A DNA stretch of 64,000 nt from positions 1-64,000 of the forward strand of contig NZ_WWJX01001363.1 in NCBI RefSeq assembly GCF_009865215.1, given 5' to 3'. The position numbers and the translations under genes are program-made. The stretch is from Streptomyces sp. SID3343. GTDB lineage: Bacteria > Actinomycetota > Actinomycetes > Streptomycetales > Streptomycetaceae. The notes under the pieces were generated by a model that saw only the letters and a list, made by a program, of their open reading frames with translations, did not search any database and was not told the DNA's origin. Of this stretch, positions 36,790 through 46,002 are shown one piece after another (position 1 is the stretch's first letter; every line of letters starts with the position of its first letter).

Positions 36790-38265
36790 ATGAACGCACA
36801 GTCCCCCGCCCCGACCACGACCGAGCGGGAACACACCGCCCGCGACGCCGTCGCGATGTGCGCCGACCTGCTCCGGATCAACACGTGCAACGACGGAGAG
36901 CATCCGGAGCGTCCGGCGGCGGAGTACGTGGCGGCACGCCTGGAGGAAGTCGGGCTGGCGGCGACGTTGACCGAGAGCGCGCCGGGTCGCGCGAGCGTCC
37001 TCGCCCGCTTACCGGGATCCACCGACGCCCCGGCCCTCCTCGTGCACGCGCACCTGGACACGGTGCCCGCCGACGCCTGCGAGTGGAGCGTGGACCCCTA
37101 CTCCGGTGAAGTACGGGACGACTGCCTGTGGGGACGCGGCGCCATCGACATGAAGGACATGGTCGCGATGTCCCTCGCGGTCGCGCGCTCGTACGCCCGC
37201 ACGGGCCGCTCCCCCCACCGCGACATCGTCTTCGCCTTCGTCGCCGACGAGGAGTCCGGCGGCGAGTACGGTGCCCGACACCTGGTCACCCGGCACCGCG
37301 ACCAGTTGGCCGACTGCACCGAGGCCATCGGCGAGATCGGGGCGTTCAGTTGTACCCTCCCCGACGGACGACGCCTGTATCCCATCCAGATCGGCGAGAA
37401 GGGGGTGCACTGGATCCGGGTCAGCGCGCGCCGCGGCCCGGGCCGGCCGAATCCGGTGCTGACCGTGAGCGAGGCGATCACCCGGATGGCGACCCACTCC
37501 CTCCCCCGTGACGTCCCCGCCGCCAGTCGGGCGTTCCTCGACGCCCTCTCCCTGCACACCGGTCGCGACCTCGATCCGAGCCGGCCCCGGAGCATCGACG
37601 AACTCCGGGCCCTGCTACCGACGTTCGCGCCGATGGCCGCCCTGGACTTCACCGACACCGCGGCCCCCACCATCGTCACCACCTCGCCGGTGCGCCCCGG
37701 ACACTTCGCCGACTACGCGCAGGCGACCATCGACGGTCGCTTTCTGCCCGGTCACGCGCAATCCTTCGACACCCTGATGCGCGATTTGGCCGGGCCCGAC
37801 GTGCACCTGGAGGTCCTTCGGCACAGTCCGGCCGTGGAGACCGCACCGGAGGGCGAGTTCTACCACGCGCTGCAGGTCAGCCTGCGCAGTGCCGATTCCG
37901 AGGCGGTGACCGCGCCGTACCTGCTGTCCGCGGGGACCGACGCGAAGTGGTTCGCCGGCCTCGGTATGCGGTGCTACGGCTTCTCGCCCCTGCGCCTGCC
38001 CGAAGCGTTCGACTACGCGGGCATGTTCCACGGCGTGGACGAGCGCGTCCCGCTCTCCGCACTCGCGTTCGGCACCGAGGTGCTGGACCACCTCTTCGCC
38101 ACCGCACCCGCGACGACTCCGACAGGCGACGACGCGAAACCCGCCGCAGGTCTGCCCGAACCGTCGCCGTCACCCGCGACTTCGCCACCCGAGCGCACCG
38201 CGACGACCGGCGCCGACCTACTGCCGGCGGAGACGTCCGGAGCCTGGATCCTGGGCTGCCGCTGA
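36790..38265 (+). CDS. M20-family metallopeptidase / amidohydrolase
   Basis: The 491-residue protein keeps the binuclear zinc site of M20 enzymes: HAHLDT (His88, Asp90), GAIDMKD (Asp120) and the DEESGG pair (Glu154/Glu155), with a C-terminal FHGVDERV that supplies a late His. Substrates of the family are dipeptides, N-acyl amino acids or carbamoyl compounds. The final 60 residues are Pro/Thr/Ser-rich and look disordered, beyond the normal end of the fold. GAGGAAA lies near the ATG. Following a GNAT and an E1-like enzyme, it could process or recycle an amide product of that pathway; this is inference. Confidence 0.9.
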   Translation: MNAQSPAPTTTEREHTARDAVAMCADLLRINTCNDGEHPERPAAEYVAARLEEVGLAATLTESAPGRASVLARLPGSTDAPALLVHAHLDTVPADACEWSVDPYSGEVRDDCLWGRGAIDMKDMVAMSLAVARSYARTGRSPHRDIVFAFVADEESGGEYGARHLVTRHRDQLADCTEAIGEIGAFSCTLPDGRRLYPIQIGEKGVHWIRVSARRGPGRPNPVLTVSEAITRMATHSLPRDVPAASRAFLDALSLHTGRDLDPSRPRSIDELRALLPTFAPMAALDFTDTAAPTIVTTSPVRPGHFADYAQATIDGRFLPGHAQSFDTLMRDLAGPDVHLEVLRHSPAVETAPEGEFYHALQVSLRSADSEAVTAPYLLSAGTDAKWFAGLGMRCYGFSPLRLPEAFDYAGMFHGVDERVPLSALAFGTEVLDHLFATAPATTPTGDDAKPAAGLPEPSPSPATSPPERTATTGADLLPAETSGAWILGCR

Positions 38266-38588
38266 TCCGGCCACCCACGCCGGCACGCTCGCGGCTCCGA
38301 GCGCCGGCTCGGGGCCGAAGCCGATCACACGCCGGCCACCGGCCGCGCACCTCGCCGAGCACGACCCACCCGGCGAGGTGCGCGCCCCCGCTTTCCGGGG
38401 CCTGTCGCCCTGCTTCGTCTCCTTTCGGGTGAACATCCGTAACCTCCGGGCACGCCCGTGTCGTTGGACGATTGCGGCGTCTGCCGCGAACCGAGGGCCC
38501 ACGAGTCCTCGACCGAAGTCGGGAACGGTCGGCCGAGCCTCTCCGCGCCCGTCGCCGCGACCGCCACATCCGTTTGCGAGGTCGACCC
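38266..38588. other. Intergenic region after the M20 peptidase gene
   Basis: These 323 bases contain one terminator-like hairpin (38345-38383) and the upstream region of the small secreted protein gene. Nothing else is recognisable. Confidence 0.5.
38345..38383 (+). terminator. Terminator hairpin after the M20 peptidase gene
   Basis: Perfect 13-base arms GCGCACCTCGCCG and CGGCGAGGTGCGC flank a 13-base spacer, 80 bases after the peptidase stop. Confidence 0.6.
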
Positions 38589-39146
38589 ATGAAGCGCACG
38601 CGACTCCTCGGCAGGGGACCGGCCGGTCTGCCGGTGCTGTTGGCGCTCGTCGCGGCAGGCACGGCGAGTCCCGTCGGATTCGCCGCGCACGCGCTGCCGG
38701 TGCCCGTGGTGCAGACCTGCACCGGCTTCCAGAGCGAAACCTTCACCCCGGGGTTGAACTCGACGCTGCGTCAGGTCGCCGGTGAAGGCAACGGCGAGCT
38801 GACCTCGTGCCTGCCGTTCGGCGATTCGCTGCCTGCTTCGGGCCGCGTGACCTCCACCATGTCGGGCGAGATGAGCTGCAGCGGGGGCGCGCGCACCCGC
38901 ACGACGACCATCACCTGGGACGACGGTGGGAGCAGCACTCTCGAGGAGTCCGGCGGCGTCGAAAGCCCGGTCGGCGGCGGGCGGGCGGCGGTCTTCAAGG
39001 GCGAGATCCGCTCCGGGCGCTTCGCCGGCGCCACGACGATCACCACCCGAACCCTGTCTCCGCTGCCGAAGCCGCAGTGCGCGACCGAGGTCGGCCTCAC
39101 CGAGGCGAGCGGCCCACTGGCGGTGGAGATCACCCGTCTGCTCTGA
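38589..39146 (+). CDS. Small secreted protein of unknown function
   Basis: The ATG at 38589 gives 185 residues. A Sec signal (about 1-36, two-part basic start, hydrophobic PVLLALVAAG, AHA cleavage zone) precedes a mature domain with four cysteines (QTCTGF, TSCLPF, MSCSGG, PQCATE) that could make two disulfides. It is rich in Thr, Ser and Gly and predicted to be mostly beta. No catalytic motif is visible and I do not recognise the family. It is convergent with another small secreted protein at 39366. Confidence 0.78.
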   Translation: MKRTRLLGRGPAGLPVLLALVAAGTASPVGFAAHALPVPVVQTCTGFQSETFTPGLNSTLRQVAGEGNGELTSCLPFGDSLPASGRVTSTMSGEMSCSGGARTRTTTITWDDGGSSTLEESGGVESPVGGGRAAVFKGEIRSGRFAGATTITTRTLSPLPKPQCATEVGLTEASGPLAVEITRLL

Positions 39147-39249
39147 CCTCGTCCGGGCGAGCGGATCCCATCGTTTCACGGCTGGGGCCGGGTCTCCCGG
39201 GTCCGGTCCGCCCGGGATCCGGGTCGGGCCGGACGCAGGACTTCCGGAT

Positions 39250-39286
39250 GTCGGGGCGGGACCCGGCGGTCGGCTCCCGCCCCGAC
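39250..39286. terminator. Hairpin between two convergent secreted-protein genes
   Basis: Perfect 12-base arms GTCGGGGCGGGA and TCCCGCCCCGAC flank a 13-base spacer midway between the two convergent stops. Confidence 0.6.
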
Positions 39287-39365
39287 GTGGCTCAAGCGCC
39301 GGTGCCGCGAGGTTCGGTCGAGTCGTCGACGGGCGATGGCGGTGGCTCGTCCCTCGCGGCGCCCC

Positions 39366-39728
39366 TCACTGGTCGAGGTTGACGCAGTGGTACTCGACAC
39401 GCTTGCCGCCGCGCAGCATCTCGCCGCACACCAACTTCGCGTTGGAGCCGGTCTGTTCCCGGTTCGGCTCCCAGTATCCCCTGGTCGTGTTCTGGTGCGC
39501 GGGATCGTAGTTGCCCCACCAGGTGTGCATTTCCCCCTTGATTCCGTCCTTGCTCTCGACGGTGATGTCTCGCACGTACCTGCCGAGGTGGGCGGTGTGG
39601 ACACACACATAGGTGCCGCACTTGCTGTGCACCTCCGTCTTGGGTCCCGTCGGCCCGGCGTTCGCCGCGGGCGCCGCGGCCACCCCGGCCAGTGCCAGAG
39701 CGCACAGCACGGTCGCGATCCTGCTCAT
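39366..39728 (-). CDS. Small secreted cysteine-containing protein of unknown function
   Basis: The ATG at 39728 gives 120 residues. The signal peptide (about 1-24, ending ANA) is clear. The 96-residue mature protein has four cysteines (SKCGTYVC, LVCGEM, YHCVN) and many charged and aromatic residues, suggesting a compact two-disulfide domain. GGAG lies about eight bases upstream of the start. I do not recognise the family and the neighbours give no hint. Confidence 0.8.
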   Translation of the reverse strand: MSRIATVLCALALAGVAAAPAANAGPTGPKTEVHSKCGTYVCVHTAHLGRYVRDITVESKDGIKGEMHTWWGNYDPAHQNTTRGYWEPNREQTGSNAKLVCGEMLRGGKRVEYHCVNLDQ

Positions 39729-39902
39729 GGAAGTGCTCCATCGTCCGGATGCCGGCGCGCACCCCGCGTACCGCCGGTCACCCGCCAGGAAACCGTGAAC
39801 CGAACGACCGCAGCCAACCGCCCGGCCGAAGCTCACTCGTCGGAGAACCCCCTCCCACCCGTTCGGCCGCACGCCACCCCCGTACCGGGCCGCGGTCGGC
39901 GC

Positions 39903-41252
39903 TCACGCCGGCAGGAGGCGCGGTTCCGGTTGCTCCGCCGGTACGACCTTGGGGTCCCGCAGCCGGATGGTCCGCACGTAGTCGTAGACGACCGAGCCCA
40001 TCGCCGACAGCAGCAGCGGTCCGAACAGCCACGGATGGTCGGCCATCGTCGTCGGCAGGTAGCGGTACGACAGCAGGAGCAGGGCGAAGACCGCGGCGCC
40101 GTGGGCGACCAGCAGGATCGCCCGCCGATCCCAGCCGCAGGCGAACGAGCGCATGGCCGCCTCGACCGTGAGTGCGAACACCACACCGGCCACGAGGTCC
40201 ACGCCGTAGTGGTAGCCGAAGCCCAGCGTGGCCGCGAGCGTGCCGATCAGCCAGAACGCTCCCGCGAATCGCAACAGCGGCGAGCCTTTGCGGGAGTGGA
40301 CGAAGATCGTGGTGGCCCACGCCGTGTGCAGGCTGGGCATGCAGTTGCGAGGGGTGATGTCGTCGAACCGGATCGAACCCGGGGTGTCGAACCGCGGCGG
40401 TGTGTCCGGCCACAGGTTGGCCACCGCCCAGTGCCCGCCGTCGGTGCCGAAGGCGAAAATCGGTCCGACCACCGGGAAGATCATGTAGACGGCCGGCCCG
40501 AGCAGGCCGATGACCAGGAACGTCCGTGCCAGGTGATGGCTCGGGAAGCGGCGCTCGACCGCCACGTGGCGCAGTTGGTACAGCGCGACGAGGGCCGCCG
40601 CCAAGGGCAGCTGACCGTAGACGACGCCGAGGACATGGCCACCGATCGGGTCGGTGGCCTCGACCAGTCGGCCTGCCAGCCACGACGGGTCGCCCAGCGC
40701 GTGATCGGCGGTCGCCACGTACTCGTCGAGTACGTCCGGGCGGGTCACCGACGTGATGTGCAGCCAGGTGTCGCCCGTTTTGTGGCCTGCCACCAGCAGC
40801 AGTCCCAGCCCGGCGCCCTTCAACAGCAGGACTCGTTCGCTGCCGGTGCGGCGCACGACGGCGACGACCACACAGCCCAGGATCACCCACAACGCACCGT
40901 TGCCGAAGTTCATCCTGGCGTCGAACACCCACCGCACCGGCCAGAAGACGAGGTCTATGGCGATCGCGGCGCCGGCCGCGACGGCCCGTTGCCGCCAGGT
41001 GAGCACCACCATCGTCAACGCCAAGCCGGCGTACAGCAGCGGCCCCGAGTGGGGAGCGAGGATCACCTCTCGCGTCTGGTTGGTGATCGGCCCCGGCAGA
41101 CCATGGTGGCGGGCGACGATTTCCAAGGTGACAAGGAAGCCGAGGGCCGCCACACCCGCTGTGACCCACACGATCGCCCGCGACCGAGGCCGCTGGGCGA
41201 CCGGTGCGTCGCTGCTTGTTCGCGGGAATATGCGCGATATTATGGATGTCAA
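39903..41252 (-). CDS. PAP2/Aur1-type membrane phosphatase or transferase
   Basis: The 449-residue protein has about ten membrane spans. The C-terminal half carries the PAP2 motifs: RNCMPSLHTAW (phosphatase motif with SxH, about 310) and GYHYGVDLVAG (about 358), the arrangement of inositolphosphotransferase/Aur1-like enzymes. It should act on a lipid phosphate at the outer face of the membrane. The TTG at 41252 has no ribosome site; internal GTG codons near residue 28-32 are alternatives. The region just upstream is the most AT-rich in this part of the window and probably contains its promoter. Confidence 0.82.
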   Translation of the reverse strand: MTSIISRIFPRTSSDAPVAQRPRSRAIVWVTAGVAALGFLVTLEIVARHHGLPGPITNQTREVILAPHSGPLLYAGLALTMVVLTWRQRAVAAGAAIAIDLVFWPVRWVFDARMNFGNGALWVILGCVVVAVVRRTGSERVLLLKGAGLGLLLVAGHKTGDTWLHITSVTRPDVLDEYVATADHALGDPSWLAGRLVEATDPIGGHVLGVVYGQLPLAAALVALYQLRHVAVERRFPSHHLARTFLVIGLLGPAVYMIFPVVGPIFAFGTDGGHWAVANLWPDTPPRFDTPGSIRFDDITPRNCMPSLHTAWATTIFVHSRKGSPLLRFAGAFWLIGTLAATLGFGYHYGVDLVAGVVFALTVEAAMRSFACGWDRRAILLVAHGAAVFALLLLSYRYLPTTMADHPWLFGPLLLSAMGSVVYDYVRTIRLRDPKVVPAEQPEPRLLPA

Positions 41253-41605
41253 GTTTTTGGCCGTTTTGTTAGATTAGTAAATAAATCACTCTTCATGCCG
41301 GATTCATGTGTTTATCGGCGAAGGGTGGCGGTCAGGGCGCTCATCGTAAGTCGGATGATGTTATCGGGGCGGCCCGAGCGTCTTCCGCCGGTGCCGGACA
41401 GCGGCCGGCGCGCGGCGCTCGAAGTCGCCGAGACCTCCGACGCGGCGTGCCGCAACTCCCGCCGTGGCCGGGCACGTTCCGCATCGGAGATCGGAGCTCG
41501 GAGAACAAGGGCCACTGATCACCGGCCGCGGATCACACGTCGAAGATCACAGCTCGAAGCGCCGTCGCGCGCAGGGCACCGACCCCTGGGCGGCCCTGTC
41601 GTCTC
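41253..41605. other. Intergenic region with an AT-rich island
   Basis: About 60 bases around 41240-41300 are unusually AT-rich for this DNA, with TTAGATTAGTAAATAAAT-like sequence. This is probably the promoter of the PAP2-type gene on the minus strand. The rest up to the MFS stop at 41606 contains no recognisable gene. Confidence 0.5.
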
Positions 41606-42868
41606 TCAGTGGTGGCCGTCGAGAACGTGGCGTTCACGGCTCGCGAGCGCGCCGGCCCACATCTGCAGGACGAGCAGGCCGATGAGCGCCGTGAGCGGGA
41701 TGCGCCAGCCGTGCGTCGCGGTGTGGAGTGCGCCCAGGCCCACGGGGCCGAGGCCGGCCACGAGATAGCCGAATCCTTGGGCCATCATGGAGACGTGGCC
41801 GGTGTGCCTGGCGTCGGGCGAGCGCCAGACGATGTAGGTGAGGGACAAACTCAGGGAAGCCCCTTGGCCGAGCCCGAGCATCGTCATCCACACGTACTGC
41901 GCCGGCATGGGGGCAACGGCCAGACCCCCGAAGGCGACACCGGTCGACACGACGGCGACCGCGACGGGAAGCCACGTCGGACGAGCGCGCTTGGCGAGCG
42001 CGGGCGTCACGAGTGAGGCGGCCATACCGGCGAGGGCCGAGTACGACAGCATCCAGCCCGCCGTGTCCGCGTCCATACCCGCGTCCTTGAACATGGCTGG
42101 AATCCAGGTCAGGGCCGCGTAGAAGCTCATGCTCTGGAGACCCATGAGCGCGGTCACGGCGATGGCGACCGGATCGCGCGTCAGAGCGCGGACGGACGGC
42201 TCCCCCGCATCGGAGGGGGCATCGGCGACGTCGTGAGTGCGAGGGTCGCGGACGGGGGTGTGCCGCAACTGCGGGACGAGGACCAGGAAGGCGAGGAGGG
42301 CGGGGATCGCCCACAGCGCCAGAGCGGGCCGCCAATCGCCACCGACCCACGACAGCAACGGCACCGTCGTGCCCGAGGCGAGGGCGGCGCCGACCGAGAG
42401 CGCGGTCGAGTACAGACCCATCATCAAGCCGACTCGGTGAGAGAAGTCCCGTTTGATCGCGGCGGGCATGATCACGTTGGCGATCGCGATCGACGCACCG
42501 ATGACGACGGTGCCGGCGAAGAGGCCGACCAGGCTGGGCTGGAGACGCATGACGATGCCGGCGGCGAGCGCGAGCATCGTCGCGCCGAGGAGTCGATGCA
42601 GGCCCAGGCGTCGGCTCAGCGCCGGGGTGACGAATGCGAAGGCGCCGAACGCGACGACAGGAATGGTCGTGAGCAGGCCGGCGACGACTTCGGACAGGCC
42701 GAGGCCGTCCTGGATGTCCGAGAGCACCGGGCCTACCGAGGCGACACCGATGCGCAGATTCAACGCGGCCATGAGGAGACCGATTGCCGGCACGACGCTG
42801 CCGAGCCTGCCGCGGGCGCCTGTCCGAAGCCGTGTTCGCGGCTTCGGCTCTTGGAGGAGATCGGTCAC
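41606..42868 (-). CDS. MFS transporter of the CynX/NimT type
   Basis: The 420-residue, twelve-span protein has the ALNLRIGVASVGPVL segment at the end of helix 1, which is characteristic of CynX/NimT (cyanate / 2-nitroimidazole) transporters. The paired VVIGASIAIANVIMPA lies in helix 4. Natural substrates in this group vary and are often unknown. It is divergent from an AraC regulator 139 bases away, which probably controls it. Confidence 0.88.
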   Translation of the reverse strand: MTDLLQEPKPRTRLRTGARGRLGSVVPAIGLLMAALNLRIGVASVGPVLSDIQDGLGLSEVVAGLLTTIPVVAFGAFAFVTPALSRRLGLHRLLGATMLALAAGIVMRLQPSLVGLFAGTVVIGASIAIANVIMPAAIKRDFSHRVGLMMGLYSTALSVGAALASGTTVPLLSWVGGDWRPALALWAIPALLAFLVLVPQLRHTPVRDPRTHDVADAPSDAGEPSVRALTRDPVAIAVTALMGLQSMSFYAALTWIPAMFKDAGMDADTAGWMLSYSALAGMAASLVTPALAKRARPTWLPVAVAVVSTGVAFGGLAVAPMPAQYVWMTMLGLGQGASLSLSLTYIVWRSPDARHTGHVSMMAQGFGYLVAGLGPVGLGALHTATHGWRIPLTALIGLLVLQMWAGALASRERHVLDGHH

Positions 42869-43007
42869 GTTGGTCGTCCTTTCGGTCCCGGATCGCCCGG
42901 GGAGGTGCGTGGCGTAGCGCGAGGTCGTCGCCGGGAATGCGGCGCCGAGCTACACCCACAGTTCATCCGAGGACTACCGAGGCGACCAACTGATAATCTG
43001 ACGAGAG

Positions 43008-43826
43008 ATGCCCAAAACCCGCCACGCGTCGATGCGACCCGAACAGGCCCTCCGCGAACACGTCTTCCTGCTCGGGCACGACGAGCGAACTCCCGAGCAC
43101 ACGCACGCGCGCGGACATCTGGTGTATCCGGCTACCGGCGTGCTCTCGCTCGTGACCTCGGTGGGTGCCTGGATCGCCCCGTCGAATCGGGTCGTATGGA
43201 TTCCCGCGGGCTTCGAACATCGGCACCGCGCTCACGGTCGGACCGACATGCGCATCGTTTTCCTGGCGCCGAGCCTGGCCGTGCTGCTGCCCGCGCATCC
43301 CGCGGTGCTCGTCATGACGCCGCTCGCGCGTGAGGCCACGTTGACCCTGACCGGCTCCGAGCGCCGTTCCGCGAGCGCGCGCTCACGTCTGCGGCGGGTG
43401 ATCATCGACGACGTCACCACCGCGCCCGAACAACCGCTACATCTTCCCGAGCCTCACGACGACCGACTGCGCGCCGTGGTCGCCCTGGTCAAGGAGGAGA
43501 TGTCGAGCCCTCTCACGCTCGGCCGGCTCGGACATCGAGTCGGCGCCGGCGAGCGCACCCTCAGCAGGCTCTTCCGGCAGGAGACGGGAATGAGCTTTCC
43601 CCAATGGCGCACCCAGCTTCGCGTGCACCACGCACTTCTGCTGCTCGCGGGCGAGGTCTCGGTGATCAACACGGCGACCGCCTGCGGATGGGCGAACCCG
43701 AGCGCCTTCATCGACGCGTTCACGACACTCGTCGGGCAGACCCCCGGTCAGTACCAGCGCTCGCTTCGAGAGGACGCGAGGACGGCTCGGCCCCAAGACG
43801 ACCCCTACGTCGGTGAACCGCGGTAG
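43008..43826 (+). CDS. AraC-family transcriptional regulator
   Basis: The 272-residue protein has an N-terminal cupin-like sensing domain (HTHARGHLVYPATGVLSL, about 32-50; VWIPAGFEHRH). A C-terminal pair of AraC helix-turn-helix motifs lies at about 170-255 (LTLGRLGHRVGAGERTLSRLF and the conserved end ACGWANPSAFIDAFTTLVGQTPGQYQR). Regulators of this layout usually control the divergent transporter gene. Confidence 0.93.
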   Translation: MPKTRHASMRPEQALREHVFLLGHDERTPEHTHARGHLVYPATGVLSLVTSVGAWIAPSNRVVWIPAGFEHRHRAHGRTDMRIVFLAPSLAVLLPAHPAVLVMTPLAREATLTLTGSERRSASARSRLRRVIIDDVTTAPEQPLHLPEPHDDRLRAVVALVKEEMSSPLTLGRLGHRVGAGERTLSRLFRQETGMSFPQWRTQLRVHHALLLLAGEVSVINTATACGWANPSAFIDAFTTLVGQTPGQYQRSLREDARTARPQDDPYVGEPR

Positions 43827-43877
43827 CCGGCGCCGCGCACGAGCGCGCCGGCCCGCGCGGCGCGCCCGACACTCGGC

Positions 43878-44312
43878 TCAGTCGAGGCAGAACTCGTTGC
43901 CCTCGATGTCGCGCATCACGAGGCACGACTCGTTGTATTCGTCGGCAGGCAGCAGGCGCTCGCGTGCCGCGCCGAGCGCGACCAGTCGGGTGCATTCGGC
44001 CTCCAGTGCGGCGAGGCGCTCCGCCCCCACGAGTCCGGTGGCGACCCGCACGTCGAGGTGGAGTCGGTTCTTGGCGACCTTGCCTTCGGGAACGCGCTGG
44101 AAGAACAAGCGCGGGCCCTCCCCCGTGCGATCAGCGCACGCGAACGCCGCGCCCTGACGTTCGGGCGGCAGCGAGCGGTCGAATTCGTCCCAGGTGGCGA
44201 AGCCTTGCGGCGGCGGTGGCACGACGTATCCCAACACCTCGCACCAAAACCGGGCGACGCGCTCGGGTTCCGCGCAATCGAAGGTGACTTGGAACTTCTT
44301 GATCGACGCCAT
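43878..44312 (-). CDS. VOC-superfamily (glyoxalase-like) protein
   Basis: The 144-residue protein has the paired beta-alpha-beta-beta-beta modules of the VOC fold: FQVTFDCAEPERVARFWCEVLGY at the start and VMRDIEGNEFCLD at the end. The terminal Glu and the LHLDV strand are typical metal or ligand positions. Such proteins act as dioxygenases, isomerases, or drug-binding resistance proteins. It lies 91 bases downstream of the indole prenyltransferase on the same strand. A self-resistance role for the indolactam cluster is possible but only by position. Confidence 0.85.
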   Translation of the reverse strand: MASIKKFQVTFDCAEPERVARFWCEVLGYVVPPPPQGFATWDEFDRSLPPERQGAAFACADRTGEGPRLFFQRVPEGKVAKNRLHLDVRVATGLVGAERLAALEAECTRLVALGAARERLLPADEYNESCLVMRDIEGNEFCLD

Positions 44313-44403
44313 CGGTCCACCCTAGGGTCTCGACCCGGCTCCGGTGTCGCGCCGATCGGGTACGGCCGGCCGGGCATCCTCGGGTGCTCGTCACCGGCCG
44401 ACG

Positions 44404-45618
44404 TCACCGGCCGATGTCGGCGGGTCGAGTGGGCCCGTCGGCCGCGTGGTAGGTGCCCGGGGCGAGGTAGACGCTGAAGCGTGGCGCGTCGCCGCCTCGA
44501 TAGGACATGAAGTTCTGGGTCAGTGATCGCGTCAGGGGCCGGTCCGCGAGGGCGTCGAGGAGGCGGACGTAGGGCTCGGCGGCGGCCACGTTCTCGGCGC
44601 GCAGGAAGGTCGCCACCCGATCGCGGGCCGCCGCGTCGTTGTCGTGGACCGGGATCAGCGGAACGTAGATGCTCGCGCTCGGCAGGTCGTGCCGGGAGTC
44701 GAGCGTGAACGTGGTGACGGGCGGCTTCCGTTGCCACGCGGGCGCTTGGTGCGGGCCGTTGATCTCTCGCAGGGCGCGGGCGAACAGGCCCGGCACGTGG
44801 TCACGGGCGACGGCCGCCTTGGCGTCGATGTCCTCCGGGGAAACCCCGGAGTGCGCCACGTACACCTGCACTCGGAAGTCGTCGTCACCGACGAGGTCCA
44901 GGGCGAGGGCGACGGGCTCGTGCGCCGGAGTAAAAGTGCCCCCGAGATGGTCGGCCAGGGCGCGCCACTGGTGCTGCAACCCGAGGCGGAGCATGGCCTC
45001 CTCGGCGCGGGCGGCGGACTGTTCCCGACCGACGACGGCCGGGTTGAGGAAGATCTTGTACTGTGGCGGGCCGTCGGTGCGCCAGGCAACCGCGTGCGCG
45101 ATGCCGAAGAATCCCTGCGGATCGTCGACGGTGAACAGGTCCTCGATCCGCAGCACGCGGTCGATGTGGACACCGGGTCGGCCGGCCAGCCGTCGGGTGA
45201 AGGCCATCCCGTCCTCGACCCGTGACCGCGCGGTGCCGTCGCCCGGGGACTCCAGCGATATGCGCACCTCGGCCTTGCCGTCCTGCCACGTGACCGACGC
45301 TTCGCAGGGCATGCCGTCGATGGAGACCCAGCACGCGCGCTCGGGAGGGGTGCCGACCGGAAGTTCGCCCCACGTGCCGGTCAGTTCCCGCAGGAGGACG
45401 CCGATCGATGCGCGGGTCTCGCCGGTGAGGCCGAGGCTCTCGTAGGCGCGCCACACCCGGTCGCAGGCGACCTCGGCGTAGCTGTCGGTCGAGGCGTAGC
45501 GCTCGGATTCGAAACGCAGTGGGCGCCCCACCATCTCGGCGACGACCCCGGTGTCGGGCGGGAACTCGGCGGTCGGCAAAGGGGGTTGACCGCCGGCACC
45601 GATGCTTGCGGCATTCAT
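44404..45618 (-). CDS. DMATS-type (ABBA) indole prenyltransferase, probably acting on an indolactam
   Basis: The 404-residue protein fits the bacterial tryptophan-dimethylallyltransferase family in length and pattern. The repeated basic-strand motifs of the ABBA barrel are visible, including PQYKIFLNP (about 185), FRVQVYVAHSG (about 255) and the near C-terminal PRFSVYLAPGTY. GGGAG five bases before the ATG supports the start. It is divergent from an NRPS/MbtH/P450 operon whose architecture is that of indolactam biosynthesis. Known homologous pathways place a prenyltransferase here: LtxC and TleC (geranyl) and MpnD (dimethylallyl), all acting at indole C7. I infer the same role; the donor (C5 or C10) cannot be read by eye. 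Confidence 0.85.
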   Translation of the reverse strand: MNAASIGAGGQPPLPTAEFPPDTGVVAEMVGRPLRFESERYASTDSYAEVACDRVWRAYESLGLTGETRASIGVLLRELTGTWGELPVGTPPERACWVSIDGMPCEASVTWQDGKAEVRISLESPGDGTARSRVEDGMAFTRRLAGRPGVHIDRVLRIEDLFTVDDPQGFFGIAHAVAWRTDGPPQYKIFLNPAVVGREQSAARAEEAMLRLGLQHQWRALADHLGGTFTPAHEPVALALDLVGDDDFRVQVYVAHSGVSPEDIDAKAAVARDHVPGLFARALREINGPHQAPAWQRKPPVTTFTLDSRHDLPSASIYVPLIPVHDNDAAARDRVATFLRAENVAAAEPYVRLLDALADRPLTRSLTQNFMSYRGGDAPRFSVYLAPGTYHAADGPTRPADIGR

Positions 45619-45976
45619 CGAGACTCCCGGTGCGTAGCGAGGGTTACGGCCGGCCGCGATCGTCTCATCGGCACGGTAGCCGTGTCAGCGCTTTACGTGA
45701 CAAGTGCCCGTGGACTCGCCGGGCGGTGTGTGTTCCGGCCAAAGATTCGGCGGGGCCGGGAGGGACGGCCACCCGACCTCGGACCGCCGTTTGCCGGGTG
45801 AAACGACCGAGTCGCAAAAGGAAGCGATCCCGAATCGACACTGTGTCCCGTGTCGTCCGCTGTGGCGGGCTCGGTTGATCGATAATGACCCGAGAACGGC
45901 CGAAAACAGGCAGGAGGGCAGACCGCGGAGCCACGTGCTGTGACAGGATCTGCACGCATTGTTCGAGGGCGCATGT

Positions 45977-45999
45977 GCCGGACCGGTGATCCGTCCGGC
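45977..45999. promoter_or_regulatory. Inverted repeat upstream of the NRPS gene
   Basis: Perfect 7-base arms GCCGGAC (45977-45983) and GTCCGGC (45993-45999) flank a nine-base spacer. It is immediately followed by the direct repeats at 46003. It is a candidate regulator site or promoter-proximal hairpin. Confidence 0.45.
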
Positions 46000-46002
46000 C
46001 AT

